Shown here piece by piece: positions 24,332 to 32,583 of a DNA stretch of 64,000 nt; positions within the stretch are counted from its first letter, which is position 1; each line of letters begins with the position of its first letter. The stretch spans positions 1 through 64,000 of the IMG/VR virus record IMGVR_UViG_3300035099_000047; one strand, 5' to 3'. Source of the stretch: a virus. The translations under genes were made by a program, and so were the position numbers. The notes below the pieces were generated by a model. The model was not told where the DNA came from. It saw nothing but the letters and a program-made list of their open reading frames with translations, and ran no database searches.

Positions 24332-24484
24332 CTCTTCCGGATTAAAATGACTTGGATTCAAGCAATCCTTACGATGTTTGATTAACAAACTCTTCAATTG
24401 CCTCAAGTTGTTAACAGACACCTCAACCCCAACCACCTTGCCTTCATCATTTTGTATTGCTATTTTCACAACTGCTTTCTCCAT
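24332..24484 (-). pseudogene. Phage gene interrupted by IS607 (5' part)
   Basis: Starts MEKAVVKIAIQNDEGKVV (or GTG 24469) and reads to HFNPEE at the insertion point. Together with the 12-codon tail at 22602-22637 it encoded a protein of about 62 residues. Frame continuity across the gap supports a recent, clean insertion. The interrupted gene is unrecognised; its loss is evidently tolerated. Confidence 0.75.
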
Positions 24485-24740
24485 CATTGTTAGCACTAGC
24501 CAACAATCCAGCGGCCAACAACACACAGCCCACCGGTAGACGGTCACTATCAAGTTCAGAACCCACGTACCAACACCTAACCTCCCAACACCTCTTCATG
24601 AGAGTACGGACCTGGTACAGACAGTTCAACGGATTTTCAAGGGGGCAATCCATATCACCAAAATAAAATGGAGCCAGAGCCAGGGTTTCACTGGGCCTCA
24701 TCTGTACTACAGAAGCGTGCTGCGTACACCACTCTGGCAC
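24447..24740 (-). CDS. Hypothetical protein (97 aa)
   Basis: MPEWCTQHASVVQMRPSETL, a Cys/Trp/Leu-rich protein (MKRCWEVRCWYVGSELDSDR). It overlaps both the interrupted gene downstream and the gene upstream by about 35 bases, more than is typical here, so the call is moderate. Confidence 0.45.
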   Translation of the reverse strand: MPEWCTQHASVVQMRPSETLALAPFYFGDMDCPLENPLNCLYQVRTLMKRCWEVRCWYVGSELDSDRLPVGCVLLAAGLLASANNDGESSCENSNTK

Positions 24741-24880
24741 CTTAATCGTTCAATCCGAACCTTTCCTTGACACTTCATCCATTCAATCAACCGACCCAAC
24801 TGCTGCCCAACAAACCTACTCACGATCGGAGCAGCATCCATAATACGTCCATCCTTGTCCGTAACCACCTTCACAGTCAT
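24707..24880 (-). CDS. Hypothetical protein (57 aa)
   Basis: Chosen start MTVKVVTDKDGRIMDAAPIV; the longer frame to 25000 would lie inside the SSB gene. Short strand then helix pattern with a basic end (VRIERLRCQSGVRS). Family unknown. Confidence 0.5.
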   Translation of the reverse strand: MTVKVVTDKDGRIMDAAPIVSRFVGQQLGRLIEWMKCQGKVRIERLRCQSGVRSTLL

Positions 24881-24905
24881 TCTGGGGCTGCTCAACCACC
24901 AGCAT

Positions 24906-26162
24906 TCAATCCCAGCCGTTATCAACTGGTGGTTTCTTGCTAGCAGGTTCGGTTTTTTTAGGGGCCGGTTCATCCCAGTCATCTTGCTTCTTGCTCTCAA
25001 GTTCGCTTGATTGGTCCTTATCCACTTTTGGTGCTTGCTTTTCCTCCTTCAGCTTGCGCACCTCATCCACACCAACCGTCGTATGGATCTCACCATCTTC
25101 ATCTTCCACAGTCAGGCTTGTACCATCTCGGCTAATGCGAACGATTTCACACACACCAAACTTACGGGTCTGAACCTTTTCACCCTCTTCCAAACCAGCT
25201 TCCTGCGCCGTCACTCCCTTCCTCTTAGGGGGAGATTTTTCATCCTGTGCTTTTTCGGGCTGCCTGGGTTTTTCTGGCTCTTCAACCTTGTTGCTACCGG
25301 GCTTACCCTTCCTTCCCGGCGATTCATCCGAATCGTCGTCATTGGTCTTGAGAGCCTGTGGCTTGCAGCCCCGAGTTTCTTCCTCTCCGTTGCCCTGGTC
25401 CTCAACCTCCTGCTCGAACGCCTTTTTCAGCTCGTCATAGGGCAACACTTTGACTACGGCATCCAAGTCGATGCCATGTTCTAACAACTTAGGATCCAAT
25501 CCATTCGGCCTAGCCCGGAACTCAATTTTGTAGCACTCGATGTACTTGAAAGTACCGGCATCTTCTTCACGGTAACTAGCCTTCAACAACGCTCCAGCAT
25601 CCGGGTCGTCAAAATCCCTGATGTAGGTTTCATCATCTTCAGCATCCTGACGACAATCATCCAGCAGTCTGCCAAACGTAGCGTGGCTAGTTTCGTACAG
25701 CTGAATCTCATCATCATCCTCATCCTGACGGTGGAGGTGGATCAAAAACAACTGCCGTTCCCGGGGACGCAAAGCTCTAACCAGTTTTTCATCCCCATCC
25801 GGATCCTTGGCCATGCGAGCTCTAAACTCACAAATGGGACACTTTTTACCAGCCGTCTTGGCAGGGCAAGTATAGCTCTCTCGATTAGGCCCCACCCCAG
25901 TATGGACATAGTAAGTACGCTCATAGTACCACTCTCCCGCCCTGGCATAACGGTTGCCCTCAAGAGTTTCCATGCCTGTTTTCACCTCATAGGGCACAAT
26001 GTCAAAACGGTACGATGTGTCCTTGGGCTGAAACACACTGATACCTTCTGGAATGGAGATGGTAGTCCAATCTCCTCCACTACGGTGCCTAGCGTCTCGA
26101 ATGGAGCTACCTGCTCGACGCCGTTCTCTCCGTTCCTCACGATCTCTCCGGTCACTTGCCAT
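24906..26162 (-). CDS. gp32-like single-stranded DNA-binding protein
   Basis: A 418-residue protein. An Arg-rich N-terminus (MASDRRDREERRERRRAG) is followed by an OB-like core with the zinc site CPAKTAGKKCPICEFR, typical of T4 gp32-type proteins. The C-terminal third is a low-complexity acidic/basic/proline tail ending PPVDNGWD; acidic tails of SSBs recruit partners. A small domain just before the tail (TRKFGVCEIVRISRDGTSLT) looks like an added beta module. Start at ATG 26162. It neighbours the mediator, RecA-like and polymerase genes. Confidence 0.75.
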   Translation of the reverse strand: MASDRRDREERRERRRAGSSIRDARHRSGGDWTTISIPEGISVFQPKDTSYRFDIVPYEVKTGMETLEGNRYARAGEWYYERTYYVHTGVGPNRESYTCPAKTAGKKCPICEFRARMAKDPDGDEKLVRALRPRERQLFLIHLHRQDEDDDEIQLYETSHATFGRLLDDCRQDAEDDETYIRDFDDPDAGALLKASYREEDAGTFKYIECYKIEFRARPNGLDPKLLEHGIDLDAVVKVLPYDELKKAFEQEVEDQGNGEEETRGCKPQALKTNDDDSDESPGRKGKPGSNKVEEPEKPRQPEKAQDEKSPPKRKGVTAQEAGLEEGEKVQTRKFGVCEIVRISRDGTSLTVEDEDGEIHTTVGVDEVRKLKEEKQAPKVDKDQSSELESKKQDDWDEPAPKKTEPASKKPPVDNGWD

Positions 26163-26313
26163 TTCTGATCTTCTCCTGATAGTAACGTTTGTGAAACTGT
26201 CTACGACCATTCAAGTATCCCAACACAGCCAACTTGGCTGAGTAGTACACCAACACAAGCAAGACGGGCATGGCAAAAACCACTACCACAATCCAAGACA
26301 TTACGCTGGACAT
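26152..26313 (-). CDS. Small single-pass membrane protein (53 aa)
   Basis: From MSSVMSWIVVVVFAMPVLLV the residues 5-25 form one hydrophobic segment, followed by a basic tail (NGRRQFHKRYYQEKIRNG) likely to face the cytoplasm. No signal-peptidase site. It overlaps the SSB gene by four codons. It could be a membrane anchor or a lysis-related protein; unknown. Confidence 0.6.
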   Translation of the reverse strand: MSSVMSWIVVVVFAMPVLLVLVYYSAKLAVLGYLNGRRQFHKRYYQEKIRNGK

Positions 26314-26314
26314 A

Positions 26315-26803
26315 TCAGTCCCCTCTACGACCACGCCTGATTATGTGTTTTTTAAGATCCTCCATTTCCTCGCGAGCTTCATCCGGAGCCTCGCACTCAC
26401 TATAGTATTCAGACAACCGCAACCGGACCAACTCTTGCAATGCTGCCTTTTTGTGTTCTATTGCGGATACAGCAGCATACATTACATCCACAGCATGTTG
26501 GCAGTCCATCAGCTTTTTTTGAGCACTCTTGAAAACAGGCTGAAGCAATATGGTGGCCTTGACTGCGGTTTCCGTGATTTTGTCCAGTCCATAAGCTTCC
26601 TTGTCCGTCCGTATGGCTTGGTCTAATTCTGCTTCAGTCACATCGAGATTGGCTTTGGCATGGCTCAATTCTAATTTAGCATCCGCCAACTCCTTACCAT
26701 AGCGGTACCGCAAACGGGGTTGATCAACCCAGTTGCGATCCAATTGGTCAGGGTCCGGATTGATATCCAATTCGATTTCATCATACTCTTGGACGCTTGA
26801 CAT
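26315..26803 (-). CDS. Recombination mediator-like helical protein (UvsY-like role)
   Basis: A 162-residue, largely helical protein from MSSVQEYDEIELDINPDP. A central region (DAKLELSHAKANLDVTEAEL, DKITETAVKATILL, AVSAIEHKKAALQELVRL) follows a pattern I associate with phage proteins found between ssDNA-binding and RecA-like genes, proposed as UvsY-type mediators. It would load the recombinase on SSB-coated DNA. The assignment rests on pattern memory and gene order. Confidence 0.55.
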   Translation of the reverse strand: MSSVQEYDEIELDINPDPDQLDRNWVDQPRLRYRYGKELADAKLELSHAKANLDVTEAELDQAIRTDKEAYGLDKITETAVKATILLQPVFKSAQKKLMDCQHAVDVMYAAVSAIEHKKAALQELVRLRLSEYYSECEAPDEAREEMEDLKKHIIRRGRRGD

Positions 26804-26850
26804 GGTTCCCAGCCTTTCACACCTCTCATCCATGGGCTTTTCCTATAGCT

Positions 26851-26859
26851 ATTATACCA
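26851..26859 (-). promoter_or_regulatory. Possible extended -10 promoter
   Basis: TGGTATAAT on the minus strand, in the gap upstream of the mediator gene and about 48 bases from its start. It has no good -35 hexamer; the extended TGn could compensate. Confidence 0.4.
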
Positions 26860-26869
26860 TGCTAACCAA

Positions 26870-27229
26870 TCAATTATCTACATCACTTAACTCTGATCTG
26901 ACCCGCCTAGACCTCAAGTACCCACTCAATTTCCTAGCGGTTTTCAGCGAAGCGTCAGCTATCCATTCCACATAACCAAGATCCACATCATCCCAAGCTT
27001 CACCCCTGTGAGCCTGAAACGGACACAATTGCCTACCAAACAGCTTGGCCTCAGCATCTGTCATCGGAGAAACAGCAAAATCCTTAACCGACTTACTCTC
27101 CCCGGGCCTCCATTGACTTATCAATTCGTAAATGCGGTTGGCAACAATACGTCTACCATCATCATCCAACGATTCACATTCCTCCTTGACCAGTTCAACC
27201 AAACTGTCAGCTATTTCCCCTGCATTCAT
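26870..27229 (-). CDS. DUF3820-like protein (119 aa)
   Basis: Start at MNAGEIADSLVELVKEECES. The second half (CPFQAHRGEAWDDVDLGYVE then WIAD) follows the DUF3820 pattern 'pfG.h.g..l.dvP..Yl.Wl', which also forms a C-terminal part of some exodeoxyribonucleases X. In phages it is often near replication genes. The role is unknown; the match is motif-based. Confidence 0.5.
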   Translation of the reverse strand: MNAGEIADSLVELVKEECESLDDDGRRIVANRIYELISQWRPGESKSVKDFAVSPMTDAEAKLFGRQLCPFQAHRGEAWDDVDLGYVEWIADASLKTARKLSGYLRSRRVRSELSDVDN

Positions 27230-27230
27230 A

Positions 27231-28184
27231 TCATCGCCTGATCGCCTCATAACACATAGCATCCACCCCAGCCCGTCCACTATAAAACGAAGAGTCCTTG
27301 AAAATATCTGTCACAGTCCAAGCGTATTCCGCCGCATCACCCACGGTATTCAACATGACCTTGCGGGCATAGCCCAACACTCCCCGCCGGATGTCCTCAG
27401 GATCTTCATCCAACTTGTTCAAGCACGCTGCAACCTCTTTCCACTGAACTCCTTTTTTGAATATCAATCGGGCCAACTCAAGTGTAGCACTGCTACCCAT
27501 CCCCCGTGTTACAGCATTTAGCTGCTTTTCCTTGCCCTCTACGTGGATCGCGGCATTTAACAACACCAATGCTTTACGAGGGCTGCCTTCCGCACATTCC
27601 ACGATCTTGTCTGCCACGTCCTCATCCAAATCAAACCGTTCACGGGCTGAAATGTCTTTCAGCAGGGCCAACATTTCTTCGTTTTTGAGCAGCCGGAAAT
27701 GAATTTCGGTGAATCGGGTATGAAGTGGCTTGATGATCTTTTCAGGTTCCGTGGTAGTCAAAATGAAATAGACATGATCTGGTGTAAACTCAGTCATATC
27801 CAACAGTGCATTTTGGCCATCGCTTGTTTCCTTGTGAAACTCATCAAGTAACCATATCCGCTTCCACCCTTCCTCTATTGGGCCACCCATAGGCACCATG
27901 CCCATACTATCACCAATGTCCCGTATAATGTCCACCCCCCGACCGTCGTTAGCGATATTGATGGCCTGCCAATCCATATCATGACACTTCAGCCTGTTTT
28001 TAAGTATAAGCGCCACTGTTGTCTTTCCAGTTCCACTTGGGCCAGAAAACATTAGTGAGTGAGGCACCTTGCCTTGGCGGCCCATTTCCTTCAGCGCCTC
28101 CACCGCGTCCTCCTGACCATACAGCTCACTGAACTTAGTCGGGCGGTATTTTTTGTACAACTCCATTTCACCGTCGTTGCTCAT
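27231..28184 (-). CDS. Clamp-loader ATPase (DnaX/gp44-like)
   Basis: A 317-residue AAA+ protein. An N-terminal YRPTKFSELYGQEDAV box, Walker A SGPSGTGKTT, Walker B IWLLDEFHKE (DE-H) and sensor 1 YFILTTTEPE are as in clamp loaders. SPRKALVLLN is the sensor 2 Arg region. It opens and loads the sliding clamp encoded at 31.4 kb. Its ATG overlaps the polymerase stop. Confidence 0.9.
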   Translation of the reverse strand: MSNDGEMELYKKYRPTKFSELYGQEDAVEALKEMGRQGKVPHSLMFSGPSGTGKTTVALILKNRLKCHDMDWQAINIANDGRGVDIIRDIGDSMGMVPMGGPIEEGWKRIWLLDEFHKETSDGQNALLDMTEFTPDHVYFILTTTEPEKIIKPLHTRFTEIHFRLLKNEEMLALLKDISARERFDLDEDVADKIVECAEGSPRKALVLLNAAIHVEGKEKQLNAVTRGMGSSATLELARLIFKKGVQWKEVAACLNKLDEDPEDIRRGVLGYARKVMLNTVGDAAEYAWTVTDIFKDSSFYSGRAGVDAMCYEAIRR

Positions 28185-29560
28185 ACCACTCGCCTTTTGT
28201 GAAACCAATTATCTTCACACACATCAACTTCCACATCAAACGGGACTATTGCCCATTGAAAATGCTCTCTCACATCCCGGGTCATTACCTGAATGATTTT
28301 GGCTACGTAGTCATCCAACTCACTACGGTGCACATCGCCTGTTATACTATCATGAGTTTCACATATAATCCGACTTTTCATACGGTTTTTGATAATCCAT
28401 TTTACCATCTGAATCATGTCCCAAAGCACACAATGATAAGCCGGACCTTGCACCCCATAGTTTGCCAACTGGTTTACACTGTACACACCCGTACAGCGAA
28501 ATCCTGTCATCATATCAAAATATCCCTTGCATTGGTAATCCTGTATGGCCTCCTGCAACCGCTTGTCCCATTCTGGAAACCGACTGTGAAACCGTTCGTC
28601 CACCTGTTGAATATGCCATTCAAACGTACCCTTAACTGGCTTCTCCCCCCGTTCACATCTACCCAACCGCTTAATGCCTTTAGAAGCCAGATGTTCTCTC
28701 AACGGTACCCCATCCTTAGTCTCCAACCCTTCCAATTGGATGGCCTCCCACAAGTTGCGAGAAGTATTGCGATAGTAGGAACCATAAAATGTGGGAAACA
28801 CAAACTTGTTCTTGGCCTGATCCCTAACTTTTTTAGGTACTTCGTCCAACATGTAACATTCAGCACCCATATCACGGTGTATGTCCTTCGTAGAATCACT
28901 GGCATATTCAATTAGCCTCTTATCGCGCCATCTGCAAGCCCCGCATCTAAATTCATGTGCACGCATATCCGCTTCTACCAACACGTGCCCCTCCGTTGGG
29001 ATATACAGTTGTCTCAACTTGGCTGCGAACTCCGCATCCCTTCGGATTTGATTTTGAACATTTGGGTGATCCGCCGAGGACCGATAAGTGTCTACTGAGT
29101 GCTGGTTAAAGCTGGGATGAATGTACTCACCTACCAACTCCCGTTTGATACCAACCAAGTAATTATCCCGCAATTTGCTAAGCTTGCGCAACCTCAACAA
29201 GCATTTAGCAAACGGGTGATCAATGGTATTGAGAACCTTTTCATCCATCTGCACCCGCTTACCTTTCTCTGTGCGAGCCTTTATTTCTATACCAAGATCC
29301 TTGGTTACCACGGAGGCTAATTGTGGAACACTACCCAGATTTGATCGATCCCCATAGCGACGTTTCCACAATCTCCAAACATCCGAACTCTTCAATTCAG
29401 AACTGATGCGTTTGATTTCATCATCAGATTCTTCGAGAACCCGATTCAACCCCTCAACATTTATACGCATGCCCCACTCTTCCACACGACTGAATGCCAT
29501 TGCCCCCTCATGCAACAACTGGTAGGCATCTTCGCTATTGGCATACACCGTCGGGCTCAT
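28181..29560 (-). CDS. DNA polymerase I-type polymerase domain
   Basis: A 459-residue family A polymerase domain without its own exonuclease. Motif A VLVEADMRAHEFRCG (Asp plus E/R), motif B RDQAKNKFVFPTFYGSYY (R...K...YG) and motif C ICETHDSITGDV (HDS rather than HDE) are visible. Start taken at MSPTVYANSEDAYQLL. The proofreading domain is in a separate gene upstream (29977-31191), fused to a glycosylase. The replicative polymerase is thus split in two polypeptides. Confidence 0.9.
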   Translation of the reverse strand: MSPTVYANSEDAYQLLHEGAMAFSRVEEWGMRINVEGLNRVLEESDDEIKRISSELKSSDVWRLWKRRYGDRSNLGSVPQLASVVTKDLGIEIKARTEKGKRVQMDEKVLNTIDHPFAKCLLRLRKLSKLRDNYLVGIKRELVGEYIHPSFNQHSVDTYRSSADHPNVQNQIRRDAEFAAKLRQLYIPTEGHVLVEADMRAHEFRCGACRWRDKRLIEYASDSTKDIHRDMGAECYMLDEVPKKVRDQAKNKFVFPTFYGSYYRNTSRNLWEAIQLEGLETKDGVPLREHLASKGIKRLGRCERGEKPVKGTFEWHIQQVDERFHSRFPEWDKRLQEAIQDYQCKGYFDMMTGFRCTGVYSVNQLANYGVQGPAYHCVLWDMIQMVKWIIKNRMKSRIICETHDSITGDVHRSELDDYVAKIIQVMTRDVREHFQWAIVPFDVEVDVCEDNWFHKRRVV

Positions 29561-29619
29561 CCAAACGATTCCACATTTTTGGGAGCACAATCCATTAACA
29601 ACTTACAACCATATGCATG

Positions 29620-29692
29620 TGGGTCTATCAGGAATCGGACCTGAGACCTGGTGTTTATAAGACACCTGCTCTAACCACTGAGCTATAGACCC
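29620..29692 (-). tRNA. tRNA-Ile (anticodon UAU)
   Basis: Cloverleaf read on the minus strand: acceptor GGGTCTA/TAGACCC, D arm GCTCAGTGGTTAGAGC, anticodon stem GGTGT/ACACC with loop CTTATAA, and T arm TCAGG-TCCGATT-CCTGA. Anticodon UAU reads the codon AUA. The discriminator is A; CCA is not encoded. It sits between the polymerase and the acidic protein gene and probably tops up a rare host tRNA. Confidence 0.93.
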
Positions 29693-29716
29693 AACAACCA
29701 TTTTGTGCTACAAGCC

Positions 29717-29980
29717 TCAGTCCTCATCTTCATCTTCCCAGCCATCCTCATCATCTTCCCAATCTTCATCTTCATCTTCCCAATCTTCATCTTCCCAGTC
29801 CTCCTCGTCCTCCCAGTCCTCCTCATCATCCTCCCAATCCTCTTCGTCCTCCCAGTCCTCTTCGTCCTCCCAGTCCTCCTCATCATCCTCCCAATCTTCA
29901 TCATCATCTTCCCACCCTTCCCAATCCTCATCATCCTCATTCAAGCCGCCCGGATACCCATTTTTTGAAAACAAACTCAT
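29717..29980 (-). CDS. Extremely acidic D/E/W repeat protein (87 aa)
   Basis: Starts MSLFSKNGYPGGLN; from residue 15 to the end it contains only Asp, Glu, Trp and two Gly. The repeating theme is (D/E)-D-W-E-D-(D/E), with 11 Trp spaced about 5-8 residues apart. It overlaps the exonuclease/UDG gene (ATGA), so it is made with the polymerase machinery. Charge density suggests a DNA-mimic or partner-binding tail protein, for example toward SSB, polymerase or a host nuclease. That is inference; no family known to me. Confidence 0.7.
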   Translation of the reverse strand: MSLFSKNGYPGGLNEDDEDWEGWEDDDEDWEDDEEDWEDEEDWEDEEDWEDDEEDWEDEEDWEDEDWEDEDEDWEDDEDGWEDEDED

Positions 29981-31191
29981 GACATCATCTCCTTTTTCAA
30001 CTTCAACTGCTTGTCGACACAAAACCATTCCATAACAGCATCCATCCCGTTGTAAATTAACAGATCCCTCAGATCTAATTCATTGATCCGATTGTTTTCA
30101 TTGCCCCCCTTCCTATCAGACTTCAAGTAGGGGCTTACCAGCTTATGCCAAGCTGGCTGCCCCCAAAGGACAAACCCGTTGAACTTCGCACCCACCTTCG
30201 ACCGATTATCCAAGATGTGAGCCATTAACATCCCATCTGCACCCCAATTTCGCACTCCATGACCAAACTCAACTCGGGTCCAACGTTGTTCAAACTTGAT
30301 ATTCCACCCCCATTTTTCATGCTCACTCTGCAAAAATTCGCTCATCACCTGTTTTATTCTACTCATCCAAGGGAACGCAATGGTTTCTTCCCCGTCCCTG
30401 CAGATGGCACAACTAAAAATCCTAGCCCCTTCTCCATCCGGTTTCAACCGATTGGTTTCATAATCAAAAGTGAACACCCCACCCCGTCGAGTCATCCGTT
30501 GGATACGCTTTTCCGCTTCCTCCCCTTCATAAATGCATTCCACCTGAGATTGAAAATCAGGTGGACCATTAGGCCAAGGCTTACCCTCCAATTCAAACAC
30601 AGCTTTCAAGTGTTGATCAAACCAGAACTCCAACACGGGGTCGTCCTGCCGCAACAAGTAACTACTGTGCCAAGTAGGACATATCCAAGCATTGAGTTCT
30701 TGACTAGGTATCCGAAACCCTGCCCAGCGACTAATACCACCCAAACCTTCATCGTCCCACCATATCGAACCTATAAGACTTTTAACAGCCGCCCCACCTA
30801 ACAAGACTATGACGTCCGGTTTCAATTCCATCAGAGTCTTGTTAAGGCTGGGGCGGCAGGCTTCTATCTGCTCATCTGTCGTTTCATTTTCTGAAGGCCG
30901 GCATATAACCGCATTTGTTTTCCAACAGTCCTCGTCCAAATCAACGCCTATCTTACCCAAGTGCTTGCGCAATTTTTGACCTGCACGGCCTATTAACTGA
31001 ACACCTTTTTCATCTTCCGCTTCACCAGGAGATTCCGCCACCACCAACACCTTACGCTTACCCCAGCCAGTCCAACCCATACGGGGACTCTTACAAGTGC
31101 GATACAGCCCACACGATCCACAACGAGGGGCTGTGACCACATCTTCCAACTGCCCTAATTGCGAATCAGAAAAAAATCCTTCAGACCTCAC
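29977..31191 (-). CDS. Uracil-DNA glycosylase (family 4-like) fused to 3'-5' exonuclease
   Basis: A 404-residue two-domain protein. Residues 20-205 form the glycosylase: Fe-S cysteines CGSCGLYRTC, motif AESPGEAEDEKGVQLIG, CRP around residue 97, and TWHSSYLLRQ in place of the usual HPS loop. Residues 235-404 form a DnaQ/Pol I-type exonuclease: FTFDYETNRL (D-x-E), WNIKFEQ, and LLIYNGMDAVME (Y-x3-D). The exonuclease must proofread for the separate polymerase; the fused glycosylase would check for uracil at the fork. Confidence 0.85.
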   Translation of the reverse strand: MRSEGFFSDSQLGQLEDVVTAPRCGSCGLYRTCKSPRMGWTGWGKRKVLVVAESPGEAEDEKGVQLIGRAGQKLRKHLGKIGVDLDEDCWKTNAVICRPSENETTDEQIEACRPSLNKTLMELKPDVIVLLGGAAVKSLIGSIWWDDEGLGGISRWAGFRIPSQELNAWICPTWHSSYLLRQDDPVLEFWFDQHLKAVFELEGKPWPNGPPDFQSQVECIYEGEEAEKRIQRMTRRGGVFTFDYETNRLKPDGEGARIFSCAICRDGEETIAFPWMSRIKQVMSEFLQSEHEKWGWNIKFEQRWTRVEFGHGVRNWGADGMLMAHILDNRSKVGAKFNGFVLWGQPAWHKLVSPYLKSDRKGGNENNRINELDLRDLLIYNGMDAVMEWFCVDKQLKLKKEMMS

Positions 31192-31206
31192 AAGGCCCCC
31201 ATTTTC

Positions 31207-31416
31207 TCAGACATCGCTTACTTCCTCTTGCCCACGATTTCCACATTGTCCACTCTTTGTTACACTCTCAAGCAGCCCATTCTGATATTCAGCATTCCAC
31301 TCATTGTGAGTAGAGCCACATTTGGGACAAGCCAAATCCTGGTACACAGACAAAGCCGCTTGAAATGCTTCAGGTGGTCCTTCAAATCCGCACTCCAAAC
31401 ACTCCACCACAGACAT
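31207..31416 (-). CDS. Small zinc-ribbon protein (69 aa)
   Basis: CLECGFEG...CPKCGS is a zinc ribbon. The C-terminus is acidic (CGNRGQEEVSDV). Lies between the clamp and the UDG-exonuclease genes. Function unknown. Confidence 0.6.
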   Translation of the reverse strand: MSVVECLECGFEGPPEAFQAALSVYQDLACPKCGSTHNEWNAEYQNGLLESVTKSGQCGNRGQEEVSDV

Positions 31417-31419
31417 ACA

Positions 31420-32436
31420 TCACTCCTTCTCCACAGGACCGATCAACGTGATGTACTCCCACTTATCAGTCTCCACCCTCAAACGGCTAGGCGCCACAAT
31501 GGCCGAATCCGCTTTGCGGCTAATCTCAGACAACAACCGGGGGTTTATCCTAAAACTCATTTCTCCACCATCAAATTGGCAGTCCCGCGTGCCCCAATAC
31601 TGCCCATTTTTGCCCCGGCCCTTCACCCGGAGTTTGTCAGGCCGCAACTCCACCGTGACATAACCTTGTTCATCAGCATCGGTAAAATCACTGGCCCGAT
31701 CCAACACTTCATCCAAAGCCTTGGGAATGCTCAGTTTTTTGCCTTCCACTTTCAAAAAGGGAGTCAAGTCAGGGTAGCGGTAATTCCCAACCGTATTGTA
31801 CCGACGACAACTCAACATCAACCCTTCAGGGTTACGGAAGTGAAACCAACTATCAGTTTCACTGTACTGAGTCATCTCCAAGCCCGTGCACAACTGTATT
31901 GCCTCCCGGTGCAATAGGCAGTCCCGAGTCAACTTCAACTTGACAGGATAACGGCTGATTTGGAACTTATCACTGGCTTCAACCCAATCAGGGGTCAAAT
32001 GCACACAAGTGAGCACTGCCCGGACTGCTTTGTTGCTGCAGCAGTTCCGAACCACCCCCATTGCATCCCAAAAATTGGTAGGCAAGTCGTTCCACTCACC
32101 TGGATTTTCGATCTCTTCAGTAGGCAAGGCAATCTTGGCTTCCATACTGATCACAGCCCGGTCCCCAGGTACCCGAACACCCAAACCCCCCTGTTCCAAA
32201 CCAATCTCCACTTCATCCTGGGGCAGCTTGCGCAACAAAGACAACAACTCTTTACCGTGAACAGCCCCCTCAAAATCAACCTTGCATTCCACCCGGCAAG
32301 CCACAGTCTCGTTGTATGTAACCACATAACCACCATGGAACACAAAACAGTCGCTTTGGGCCAAATTCGGTATTTTAGCCAAACCAGCAGCCATGGCTTC
32401 CAATTTGTTCAACAGATCTTTGCGTTTAACTTGCAT
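31420..32436 (-). CDS. DNA sliding clamp (DnaN-like)
   Basis: A 338-residue protein with three-domain clamp-like strand/helix periodicity: MQVKRKDLLNKLEAMAAGL, later VHGKELLSLLRKLPQDEVEI and SIPKALDEVLDRASDF, ending EYITLIGPVEKE. Segments like VTVELRPDKLRVKGRGKNGQ fit the beta-clamp fold. With the clamp loader at 27.2 kb and the polymerase at 28.2 kb this completes a holoenzyme. Recognition is by overall pattern, not by one motif. Confidence 0.7.
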   Translation of the reverse strand: MQVKRKDLLNKLEAMAAGLAKIPNLAQSDCFVFHGGYVVTYNETVACRVECKVDFEGAVHGKELLSLLRKLPQDEVEIGLEQGGLGVRVPGDRAVISMEAKIALPTEEIENPGEWNDLPTNFWDAMGVVRNCCSNKAVRAVLTCVHLTPDWVEASDKFQISRYPVKLKLTRDCLLHREAIQLCTGLEMTQYSETDSWFHFRNPEGLMLSCRRYNTVGNYRYPDLTPFLKVEGKKLSIPKALDEVLDRASDFTDADEQGYVTVELRPDKLRVKGRGKNGQYWGTRDCQFDGGEMSFRINPRLLSEISRKADSAIVAPSRLRVETDKWEYITLIGPVEKE

Positions 32437-32483
32437 TATCCGGTTCCTTCAAACTAGAAATGACCTTTCGGCCTGTCAACGCC

Positions 32484-32570
32484 TCATATGTGAATTGCTT
32501 CCCTTTGCTCCTCACAGGTGTAATCGCAAGGGCCCAAACGTTGGTAACTTCCACAATTAGGGCACTGCAT
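32484..32570 (-). CDS. Tiny zinc-knuckle peptide (28 aa)
   Basis: ATG with GGTGAG upstream opens MQCPNCGSYQRLGPCDYTCE, ending at TGA after 28 codons. Four Cys (CPNC...C...C) could bind one zinc. It fills the gap between the clamp and the acyltransferase-like gene. Short, so moderate confidence. Confidence 0.45.
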   Translation of the reverse strand: MQCPNCGSYQRLGPCDYTCEEQREAIHI

Positions 32571-32583
32571 TTGCTCACCCTTT

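Noticed and set aside
25011-25484. Plus-strand hydrophobic frame inside the SSB gene
   Set aside because: Mirror of the charged SSB tail; hydrophobicity arises from complement of Lys/Glu codons.
29703-30035. Plus-strand frame rich in Ser (SSSSQ repeats), and a hydrophobic frame (Ile/Phe/Leu-rich), across the acidic gene
   Set aside because: Both are mirror readings of the GAC/GAG-rich minus-strand acidic gene, which has a proper start overlap; all neighbours are minus-strand.
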